Assembly (NCBI GenBank): GCA_030272155.1
Contig: CP126192.1
Coordinates: 964,501-1,028,500, forward strand
DNA: 64,000 bases
Direction: 5' to 3'
From: Tetradesmus obliquus
Lineage: Eukaryota; Chlorophyta; Chlorophyceae; Sphaeropleales; Scenedesmaceae
The first letter of the stretch is position 1, and each line of letters begins with the position of its first letter. Of this stretch, positions 47,901-57,869 are shown piece after piece. The notes under the pieces were generated by a model. The model searched no databases. It was not told the origin of the DNA and saw only the letters and a list, made by a program, of their open reading frames with translations. Both the position numbers and the translations under genes were made by a program.

Positions 47901-50900
47901 CGTGTGCACAAGCAACACATATCATGCATGCTTGCTACGTGCGAACTTCATCACACCTGAACATCAACACAAGCGCACGCGCCAACAACATACACGCCCC
48001 TATCAAGTGCCCGCACCCCGCATACACCGCAGGCATGTGCGAGCGCACAGAAAGCACCTGGACGCTTTCATGCATGCAGAGGCATGCCCGCGCGCGCATC
48101 GACGCACCTCAACATGAGCACAAGCGCACGCGCTGATCAAACACAAGCCCATGTTAAGGACATGCACGCGAACAAACAAGCTAATGGTGAACATTGCACA
48201 CATGCAGACAGATGCACGCGCGCGCATCAACGCACCTCAACATGAGCACATGCCCACGCCGCAGGCACGCGCGTGTGCACACACCAAAAGACAGCATAAC
48301 TAATTGCAGACATGCAAAAGCATGCACGCGCACACATCGCACCTCATCATGAGCATCAACACACGCGCGGATCACACGTGCCTACACCGTATGTAGGCAC
48401 ACGCGCGTGCACCACATAAGCGCCGGAATGCTTGCATACGTGCACATGCATGCGCGCGCACGCCGTCATGCAACTGAAGATGACCACAAGCGCACGCGTG
48501 GACCACAATCAAGCCCACAAACACAAGTTGCCGTGCAACGCGCGCGCGCTGAAAGAAGAGCAATGCTAGTGTACGTGCACATATACACCCACACGTTCAT
48601 CAACGCACCTCAGCACAACAATGGGCCCAAGCACACGCGCATCACACACGAGCCCACTGAAAAGAGTGCCACACGCCGCACGCGCGGATACAAAAGACCC
48701 AGGAAGACCTGGGTCCAAACTCCAGCCCCGTGCCTTGGGTACCAGGTGTGGGGTTCCATGCCATACATCGCACAAAAGGGGCAAGATCGCGTGGCTGGTA
48801 CATGTATCAACCCTGGTGGGCAGACGGCACAGGGCCCAGACGGATTCCTTTGGTGATGGCCACAAAGCGTGCCGACGGCGCCGCCCTACTCTTGTTCCTA
48901 GGAAAAGGACCTAATTGTTTGCATGCTTGCAAACGCATGCACGCGCGCAACAAATTTCAGTCCACAACAGCGACATCATGCGGCAGACACGCACGCGCTT
49001 CAACACAGCGCAAGTGTGTGCATGCTTGCATGCGCGTGCATGCACCAATTAGAGCCGTACGAACGCATCCGCACGCCCACAGGAGAGACGTCACCACACG
49101 GCATGTGCACAACCTCATCGATGCTGCTTGAGAGCGCACATCAGCACCACCGACATGTGCACCTTAAGCACAAGCGCATGCACACATCACACATTAATCC
49201 CCCCACAAGGGCGCCTGAACTCGCTCGAGCAGTGCATGAGCGTGTCATCTGTGAGCATGTCTGCCCCAGAGCGCGCACGTACCGTTGCACATGTGAAGCT
49301 CAGCTCATGTGCATATAGTGCTGATGCATGCAGCAGGCACACACGTTCCCATTGAAAGCCACCTACAACTGCAGGAGTGTGCATGCACTTGCACACACAG
49401 GAGCGCGCACGCCCGCACACCTGTACGAAGTGTATTTGAGTCCACATGCACAGACATCACACTGACGGCACCGGCGAACCAGACCACCGCAAAGAGCCAC
49501 GCTTTAGATGAGCGCACGCAAGCGATACGCCCCGCTTGTGCCCTAGGGCGCAAGTGGACGGGTAGAGGGTGTGGAGCCCAGGGGCGGCGCCCCTGGCCAC
49601 ACACACCCTCTTAGCCTCAACTTACCCAGGAGCTGCAGAGCTGCCTGGGTAGCCACTCACTCACTCACCGACACAAGCCAGCCACTCCCACGTCGTATTC
49701 ACACAAACAGACTTGATTACTTGCATGCATGCGGACGCATGCACGTGTGTCAACGTGCCTACATTCGACGTTTATTCAATTGATCAAACATGGTGTACAT
49801 GCACCTTCAGCAGCACACCACCATCCCCCTCCTGCCCTGGCCCCGCCCCTCCACCCAGCCCTGCCGCCCCGCCCAGGCTCACCTGCCCAGGGTCGTTCAC
49901 GTAGCGCGCCGCCAGCGCGCCCGCGTTGAGCCCGCTGCCGCCTGCCTCCATGGCAATAGCGCGCGGGTCACTCTCAGCAGCCGCAGCCACCCACATGCGC
50001 CCTGCCGCCTGCAGCAGCCCGCCGCCCGCGGGCACCGCCTGCCCGCTGTGAAGCACAAACATCTCCGTGCTGGTGTCCAGCGTGAACACGCCATTGGCGG
50101 CGCTGGCGGGCACGCGATCGTACGCCACCACGGCGCCGGGGTCGGCCAGCAGCGCGCGCAGCGCGGGCGTGTCCTCCGCGCCCACCAGCAGCGCCGGGGG
50201 CGGCCGCAGCGCGCTGGCGCTGCCGCTGAAGATGGGCTTCTCCAGCGGGCCCGTCACGTGCAGCACGCCGCGCAGCGCGCCCGCCACGGGGAAGGGTATG
50301 GGCCGCACGCCCAGCGTGGCGCGCAGGCCGTTGACCTCCACGGGGCCCACGCTGGCCTGCAGCCGGTACTGCCCCGCAAGGGGGGACAGGTCCAGGTCGC
50401 CTGCAGGCAGCAGGAAGCAGGCACAGCATGCAACCGGTGTTGAATGATGCAAACACGCACGCTGCATGCTCCGCACACCATTGCAAGCGCATTGAGATGC
50501 CAGATGTTTGCTGAGAGTCGCGCGTGTTGCAACAGTGCAAATCAGCGAACAGGCTCAGCAAGGCTGCAAGCACACCAACACTTTTGGGGTGTTGCATGCA
50601 TTGCACCTCAGCAACTCAGATTCGCGCCGCCCACCCAGTCCTGCTGAGGCCAATGCCCAGCCCAGCCAGCAGTGGCCACCCCTCACCTGACACGCTGAGC
50701 GGGATGGCCCCGAAGCTGCCCGTGGCCTTGTGCAGGTACACCCTGTCGCGCTCAAACAGCAGGTCCATGGCGGCGCCCGTGATGTCGTCGGGCGAGTCCC
50801 AGAAGTGCAGGTCCACATCTGGCGGGGCAGAGCAGGCAGGGGCAGGGACACAGAGGGACGGGCAAACAGCAGGTTATCAGCAGGCAGCATGACAGCATTG

Positions 50901-53378
50901 TGCTGGTCCACGACTGCAGGGGCCAGGCACAAAGACTCAACATCGACATGCACACATTCAGACAGCAGGTGGTTGGGCAGGCAGCACGACGGTCACACAC
51001 AACCCTATGAGTGCTTGCAGTAGGGCAAGGAGGCTGATGACTGCCATGCCTATGTGTACATCAACACCAGCTTTGTCAACAACACAGCAGAACAATTGCG
51101 ACCTCAGTACAGCCGGCGCCTCTGCACATGCTAGGGCGCTGCCTGGCAGCCACCCTGCCACACTGCCCTGGCGTCAGCCCCCCGGCCCCCTCACCCCTGC
51201 AGGCCAGCTTGCCGGTGATGGCGGGGAAGTTCCAGCTGGCATCGTCATACGCGGCGATGTGCAGCTCGCCGTCGATGGTGCCTGCGTGGATGTCCATGGG
51301 CAGCTCCAGCAGCCGCTCAATGAGCGGCGCGGGCAGCGCCGTGCCGTGGCAGGACACCAGCAGGTTGTCACGCCCCGCGGCGGCCTTGGTCCAGCGGTGC
51401 AACACACGCACCGTCAGGTGGCCGCCGCCTGCAGCAGCAGCGGACAATGCAGAGCAGAGGATCAGCACATGGAAGAGTGTGAGACTGACGAGGAGTGCTA
51501 TGGTTGCCACTGAATTGGCCTGGCTGGCTTTGGACACCTCTCTGGTTCACAAGGCTCCTTGGTTCACCAGCTGAAACAAGTCAGCTGATAGGTTGTGTGT
51601 ACACTGCTAACACCTGGCTCGGACGCGATCCTGCAGCACCCTCAAGGGGCCGGCTGCTCACAGCTGCATGTGTTGAGGCTGCCCGCGCACCTGTCTGCAG
51701 TGCCGTGTCTGTGCCTGCGCCGTGCTGCTGCTGCCAGGGCGCCAGCTCCTCCGGCAGCATGAAGTGCACGCGGCTGGGCACGCCCTGCTGGCCCGACGGG
51801 ATGTGCAGCGTCTCCAGCGGCAGCGCAGCAGCAGCAGCAGCAGTGCCAGCTGCCACATCATTGCGCTCAGCTTCTACACTATCAAGCGCTGCTGCTGGGG
51901 TGTACTGCTGAGCAGCAGCTACGCTACCACTTCCAGTTTGTCGCTGGCTGCTGCTGCTGCCGCTCGTGTGGGCTGCTGCCCTGCTGCCGCCTCCCTCAAG
52001 CTGCAGCACCGGCTCAAGCTCCTCATCGCCCTCCTCTCCGCTGCTGTACTGCTGCTGCTGCACCGTACTATCTGCTGCCGCAAGGTCACTGTCAGCTGCT
52101 GAGCCGGCTGCAACAGAGGCATCAGCGTCATCACCGGCTGCTGCTGCGATCTGCTGCAGCGCATCCAGCAGCTCAGGCGGCTCCCCAGCTGCTGCCCCAT
52201 GCAGCGCATCTGCAGGCACAGCTGCTGGCGCGGGCGGCAGCACGTCACAAGTGAAGCGCCGCAGCCTGGCTGCGCCCGCCGCGCCCGGCGTGACGTGTCG
52301 CAGGTGGCGCTTGGCGTGCGGGTTGAGCAGCGTGATCTTGGCGCTGGCGGGGTGGCGCGGCACGGGGTCTCCCTCGATGGCAATGTCCAGCCAGCTGTAG
52401 CCGGGGCCCAGCAGCAGCTTCATGCCCACGTTCTGCACGGTGCGCGCCAGCGGCTCGCCCCACACCGTGTAGTCCAGCCTGCCGCTGCTGATGGTGACGC
52501 TGTGCAGCGCAGGCGGCGGCAGCAGGCCTGACAGCCGCACGTGCACCGCGCCCGCCGCGCTGCTGGCGAGGCTGCTGGCTGCGCCTGCACCAGCGCGCAG
52601 CGCAGATGAGGCCAGTCCCTGCGCCCGCGCTGCCAGCCAGGAGCGCGCAGCAGACAGCACATTGGCTGCTGCAACTGCCTGCTGCTGCTGCGGCTGGAGT
52701 GTGGCTGCTGCTGCGCTGGTGACGGGGCCAGTGAAGGGCACCAGGTCAGCGTCTGACGCCTCTGCCTGCTGACTGTCATCCTCCTCTGAGATCTCACCGC
52801 TGCTGCTGCTGCTGCTGCTCCTTGCGGCGCTGCTGCCAGCTGAAGACCGGTCAGATTGGTATCCCTCGCTGCTGCTTTCCCCGCCAGAGCTTGAATTGCT
52901 GCTGCTGTGTCTGCTGCTGTTTGTTGTTCCCTGTTCACGCCCTGCTGCATGTTGCTCCTGCGACTCGACGCTATCTGCTGCTGTGTGACTGTTGCTGCTG
53001 CTATCGCCAGCCTCGCCATCTTTTGAAGGCTGCAGCACAGCCGCAGGCAGCTGCCCACCAACCTGCTGCTGGGGCTGCTGCTCCTGCAACTGCTGTGGAT
53101 GCAGCTGCTCCTGCAGCGGCTGTCCCTGCAACTGCTCCTGCAGCTGCTGCTGCTGCTGCGCAGATGGCACAGCTGCTTCAATGCCACTTGCAGAGCTGCT
53201 GCTGGCGCCTCCACTGCCACTCTCGCCGGCCTCTTCTGAAGCGGACGAGCTCTGCTGCTGCTGCTGCTGTTGCTGCTGTGGATGTCGTGGCAACCTCCAC
53301 CACGGTTGCGCTTGCTGCCTGCTCAGCCCGGGCTGCAGGTGATCTCTGCTGCTGTTGCTGGCACCCGGGTGTGGTGCA

Positions 53379-53410
<32 letters not shown>

Positions 53411-55461
53411 AACAGCCCCAACAACATCATCACTGTGCTGCAGCGTAGCAGGACGGCCAGCATCTGCCGCAGCAGCTGCCTTGCCTTGCTGCTGCTGCTG
53501 CTGTCCACTTGTCTCGTTTGGACCCCTGCCAGCTGCTGACATGGATGCGAAAGGCGGCCGCCGGCCGCCTTGTGAGCTGCCGCCTGCGCCCCCAGCAGCA
53601 GCCCCTGCAGCAGGCCACGCGGAGCTCCTGCTGCTGCTGAAGCTGTTGCCGCTGGTGCTGCTGCTGGCACTGCTGCCCCTGCTGCTTGCGGCCGGTGCCT
53701 GCCCCTCATCCTCGTCATCGCCAGCATCGCTGCCATCATCAGTGGCGCTCCACACGCTGCCATCCTGCCAGCTGCCGACGCTGCCGACGCTGCGCGGTCC
53801 TGAGCTGCCGCCAGCTGCTGCTGCTGCCGCGGCCGCCTCCTGCTGCTGCCGCCGTGCAGTGAGCCCCGGGACCAGGTCCCTGCTGCTGACCGGCGTGGTG
53901 TCCTGCGGGTAGCCCAGCCAGCTGAAGTTGGGCCCCTGCACCACGCTCACGTGAGGCTGCACAACAGCCAGCTGCAGCTGCAGCTGCCGCTGCGCCAGAG
54001 ACGCTGCCGGCAGCACCCGCACGTGCACCTCAGGCACCTGGTGGGGCAGGCAGGCAGTGCAGCAGCAGCAGCACCAGCACCGGCAGAGTGAAGCAGGCTG
54101 CACCACGCAGAGCCAGCCGCAAGCAGCAGTAACAGGAAGGCGCCCACTAAGCGCTCAGCACTCTGCGCAATCACAGAGGATTGCTTGTTGCTGCTGCTGC
54201 TGCACATGCTGATAAAGCTCACACATAGGCCTGCCTGCTGCCTGCTGCCTGCCGTCCGCCCGTCCCACCTGTGCGCTGCTCTTCTCCGCCGGCCCCGGCC
54301 CCACCTCCAGCTGCTGCAGCGTGAGCAGTGGGCCCAGCCCAAACAGGCCCGGCAGCCACAGCCGGCTCACGCCGCCCAGCCGCACCTGCAGCCAGCGGGA
54401 CAGGAGCAAGGCAGGCACCGCAGCATGCGTGAGAGCCAGGCATGAGGGCAGAAACACCCACCAGCGGTGCTGCTGCACATCAACTGCAGTTGCTGCAGTC
54501 ACAGTCTTGCTGTAAACTGTTCATAAACATGGCTGCTGCTGCTGTGCTGCTGGCGCACCTCGCGCAGCGTGAGCGCCTCCACCTCCGCCAGCAGCCCGGG
54601 CAGCAGCTGCCTGTTGGCCAGCGGCAGCGCCAGCCTGTTGAGCAGCAGGTGCAGCAGCAGCAGGCCCAGGCCCGTGCCCAGGCCGGCGCGCACCAGCCAG
54701 CGCTGCAGCCACGTCTGCGCCAGCGCCGCCAGGCCCAGCAGCAGCTGCGCCACTGGCGCCAACGCAGCAGCCAGAGAAAAGGCAGGCACAGAGGGCGCCT
54801 GCTGCTGCCGCTGCTGCTTTGCCGCAGCCGCACCAGCAGCAGCGTACGCAGCTGCTGATGCCAAGTCATGAGGTGCATCAGCAGTACTGGAAGTGTCTGC
54901 TTCTGTGTTGACTGCTGCTGCTGTGTGCCCAGCTGCGTGTTGGGCTGCGTTGCCTTCCTGTGCCTGCTCGTTGCTCTGCTGCTGCTGCTCCTGCTGTGGT
55001 GGGCCACTGCTTGCTGGTGCTGCAGATGAAGCTGTGGGCTCTGCACCATCTCCTGGTGTGGCTTTGGCTGCAAGTTAGCACACGCCCACAACAGGTTAGC
55101 CACTGTACAGCACCCAAACCCCAGTGCATCGTGCATCCCTAACCTGGCAGCAGGCGAAGCAGTATGCCGTTGAAACAGCAAAACCACAAGCTCCAGAAAT
55201 ATCACGATGGCCAAGTACTCACCGTAGCGCAGAATCTGCCTGCCATAGTGGTGTGGCCCTGCATGTAAACACACAGCTGTTGTTGCTGCTGCTGTCTTTG
55301 CAATCTCGCGCATGACGCAGCTGATCGCACTTACTTGGGTGTCGATACTGCAGAAAAGGCACCACAGGCCGATACAAAGGCCTCGGTCCAGCTACCAGGG
55401 GGCACCGCACACTCGAGACAGCGTTGAGCTGTTGGCACCGCAACGTGCATTGCAGGAGCAT
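39624..55461 (-). CDS. TIC236: TIC236, inner-envelope chloroplast protein translocon linker (TamB-like)
   Basis: Seventeen exons (minus strand): 55461-55335, 55258-55223, 55067-54559, 54385-54269, 54037-51691, 51428-51195, 50818-50687, 50400-49883, 46359-46108, 45875-45572, 45323-44570, 44360-43871, 43642-43388, 43130-42942, 42627-42414, 42188-40999, 40820-39624. All junctions are in phase, giving 2,954 residues against about 2,170 in Arabidopsis. A transit-like N-terminus (MLLQCTLRCQQ) precedes a hydrophobic segment (GLGLLLLHLLLNRLAL, about residues 185-203). Family marks are NFSWLGYP, LHFWDSPDDITGAAMDLLFE, SSRYELxxEYVLPxG-type WERDIVLLERAV...YELAAEYVLPPG, and the TamB C-terminal region with LEGGVLNLVATQF and FSPEAGLDPLVDVALSS. 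TIC236 spans the intermembrane space, joining the TOC75 POTRA domains to the TIC complex. The extra length is poly-Q/Ser/Ala insertions, mainly in exon 5. Confidence 0.93.
46560..49110. repeat. degenerate CA/CG-rich satellite in the large TIC236 intron
   Basis: The intron 46360-49882 (3.5 kb) is filled with diverged units built on CGCATCAACGCACCTCAACA, then TGAGCACAAGCGCACGCG. Recognisable CACCTCAACATGAGCAC cores occur near 47330, 47449, 47595, 47734, 47864, 48105 and 48233, spaced mostly 90-150 bases apart. The unit is rich in alternating CG/CA/TG steps (GCATGCGCGCGC). Confidence 0.8.
47213..47325. repeat. hairpin repeat element, copy 1 (intron of TIC236)
   Basis: The sequence from GGGTAGAGGGTGTGGAGCCC to the (CACT)n tail recurs at 49559. 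Two palindromes are visible: GAGGGTGTGG...CACACCCTC with an inner AGGGGC/GCCCCT, and ACCCAGG-AGCTGCAGAGCT-GCCTGGGT. It ends in a CACT tetranucleotide run. It is probably a small non-coding mobile element. Confidence 0.75.
49559..49667. repeat. hairpin repeat element, copy 2 (intron of TIC236)
   Basis: This is the second copy, in the same orientation, about 2.35 kb from the first and in the same intron. It differs by a few substitutions and small indels (for example TTAGCCTCAAC against TTAGCCCTTAAC). Confidence 0.75.
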
Positions 55462-56137
55462 GGATCAACTGCCACGCCTTGCAGCAAAGTTTATTTCATT
55501 TTACTCTGCTTGTAAACGACATGGTCAAACCGCGGCTGGGTCAGGATACCCATCAGCTTGTTGATGCGCAAAGAACAACTGCAGACATGACCAGGCACCA
55601 ATTAGAAGCAGCCCAGGGACGCTAGCCAGTTTCCAGGTCGAAGTAATTAATGAAAACATCAGAGTCAAAGGCATCCTGCTGCAATGTGCCTGCTTTAGCT
55701 GGCCCAAACCAAACAACCCCAAACCGCACATGACATGCAATTGTTAGGGGGGCTGTCAGGGGCAGTTGTGCCCTGCGGCAGGGCCCCTGCCACACCCCAG
55801 CAGGCCAACTACTGTTACTTTGCGGATAGTGAAAGTGCAATATGTACTGTGGGGACTGGGTGGCACCGACAAGCCAAGCACAATAGGGAGATGTGAGTGC
55901 TGCAACCTGTTGCACACAAGCAATGCAAGAACCCTGCCCCTCCAAACACAACACTAATCAACGTCAGCAGCTGCCTGGTAGTGGTGCATGCATCTGCAGC
56001 ACCCCGGAATAGAGGTTACGAGCCCACCTGCCAGTCATCATCACTGCCACCAGCCTGGAGGTCTAGTACAGCTCAGCTAGACATTGCAACCTACATACAA
56101 CGCAGCGGCTGGAAAAAGTAGTAATTGGTTAACAAAT
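55462..56137. promoter_or_regulatory. divergent promoter region, TIC236 / CMC2
   Basis: The TIC236 start codon (55461, minus) and CMC2 start codon (56138, plus) are 676 bases apart, so both promoters lie here. GC content is lower than in the genes. No specific motif can be assigned with confidence. Confidence 0.5.
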
Positions 56138-56315
56138 ATGCACCCGCCATTGATACTGAACAAGCACCCCTTGTGCGCAAAGGTGCGAGCCCGGGTTACG
56201 CTGGTCAGTGCACTGCACTCACGTTCGGCTGTTGCTCAGTGAGGTTTCGCTTCATGAGTTGGTTTGCCTGCTGTCGGTCGATCCGACATGGCTGCGAGAG
56301 CAACAGCTTGATCAC

Positions 56316-56356
<41 letters not shown>

Positions 56357-56948
56357 CATACTTCTGCAGGGACAGACTCCAAGGTCCTACATAGTAGCAG
56401 CAGCATCGCCATTTCATGCTTTCGCGGGGACAAGCTCACGTGTGCTACGTGCCAACAGCGATTGCTTGTCTGCTGCTGCCTGCAGTACATGGAGGCGCTT
56501 GTAGCTTGCCACAAGGAGCATAACATCAGCAAGTGGTGGGGCGCGTGCAACGACGCTAAGTTTGCGCTCACAAAGTGCCTGGCAGAGGAGAAGACGCAGC
56601 TCAGGTGAGAGCCGCGCAGCATTGCAAGCTGCATTGGTCGCGAGCCTGGACAGGCACCATGCTTCACAGAGTGCTGCTGACCAGGCCCTTGCCAGCAGCG
56701 GCTGCTGCCTCAGCAGCTTGCGATGCAACAGACTTATTGCGCTGCATCCTTCGGTTCCTTTGCATCTGGGTGCTGCTTGCATGTGGCTACTGCATGCATG
56801 ACAGCCTGCTTGCGTGCGTGCTGCCTGCTGCAGGGCTGAGAGGCAGGAGAAGGCGCGGCAGCGGCACAGGGAGCTGCGCAGGCAGACAGAGGAGAGGACA
56901 GCAGCAGCAGCAGCGCAGCAACAACAACAGCAACAGCAAAGCCAATAA
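56138..56948 (+). CDS. CMC2: CMC2, cytochrome c oxidase assembly twin-CX9C protein
   Basis: Exons 56138-56182, 56486-56604 and 56834-56948 join in frame to 92 residues. Exon 1 codes just MHPPLILNKHPLCAK, the hallmark start of CMC2 proteins. The product has two CX9C motifs: C-AKYMEALVA-C, spanning the first intron, and C-NDAKFALTK-C, joined by HKEHNISKWWGA as in the family (KFFGEC-type link). The basic tail and short poly-Q end are additions. CMC2 is a small intermembrane-space protein of mitochondria, imported by the Mia40 disulfide relay and needed for respiratory complex IV assembly. The first exon is too short to be found by open-frame length and was located from the missing first Cys. Confidence 0.93.
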
Positions 56949-57869
56949 CAGCGTATGTAAGGGCAACTGGGCAGATGTTGTGCAGCATGCACAGCTTGTG
57001 CTATCCTCTCACACCGTTGCAGCAGTTGCAGCGCATCTGACCCTGCTGCATGTGTAAGCCGCCATGCAGCACTGGCTGTTGTGGGTTGGCTCGGCACCAG
57101 CAGCGCCTGCCAGGGGCCTGCTGGCTGCGTCACTGGACAGACTTGCAGCCACGCCACCAGTGTCATAGGCAACAGCACAGTGTAGTTGCTAGTCAGAGCT
57201 GGTTTACCGCTGTCCTTCCAACCGCACGGCTCCCTTTGCACAATAGTTGCATCGCCAGCGTACATCTGGTGCTTGTAGTGTCTGGGCGGTTTCAGCAGCG
57301 TATATGCAGGTGACTTGCAGCTGCCACTGGAACATGTGGCTCACCGCACACCTGCCACGGCCTGCAGTACAGGCGGCGCGAGCATGCAGCTCGTTAACTG
57401 CTGGGGGCACTTCTACAGCACCCAGGAAGTAGCAGCCCCAAGCAGCATCCTTACTGCACACCTTTGAGGCTGGGCCGGCTTTTGTTACTGGGCCGGTCAC
57501 TGACGTGTCACATGTCACAAGTCAGGTCGTATACTGTACTGATCATAGTTGCTTGTGTTGTGCATCTTTTGTATATGAAGATTCCCCTTGTTATCACTGC
57601 ACAACTTGTGTCTGCAACTCATTCAGTTAGGAGGGGTTCGGCTGTCTTGTTTTGTTTCACGTGCCTGACTGAATCTTTCTGCTGCGCATTTATCCAAGCA
57701 GCTGCGTCTGCAGAAGGTGTAGTCGTGCGTGAACTGGAGCCTGTGTGCAAGTTCCACCCCAAAAGGTCGATTGGATACAGCCTGATCAGCATCCCAAGTA
57801 GGAAGGCAGCCACAGCAGTGGGGTGTGCAGCAGCTGCTGTGGACCTGCCTGGAGCATAGCCCAGCCAGG
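56949..57869. other. spacer between CMC2 and PRL1
   Basis: No gene is supported. It holds the CMC2 3' UTR (TGTAA at 57053-57057, about 105 bases after the stop codon) and, toward 57450-57869, the probable promoter and 5' UTR of PRL1. Confidence 0.5.
57053..57057 (+). terminator. TGTAA polyadenylation signal (CMC2)
   Basis: Exact TGTAA about 105 nt past the CMC2 stop codon. Another at 56956-56960 is only 8 nt after the stop codon and is less likely to be used. Confidence 0.5.

Noticed and set aside
47334..48240. CRISPR-like array suggested by repeated CACCTCAACATGAGCAC
   Set aside because: Repeat spacing is irregular, repeats are diverged, and the locus is a spliceosomal intron of a plant-type gene. 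It is a degenerate satellite.
48566..48865. Open frame in the TIC236 intron that might be a retroelement piece
   Set aside because: No reverse transcriptase or other motif can be identified. It is embedded in the degenerate satellite.
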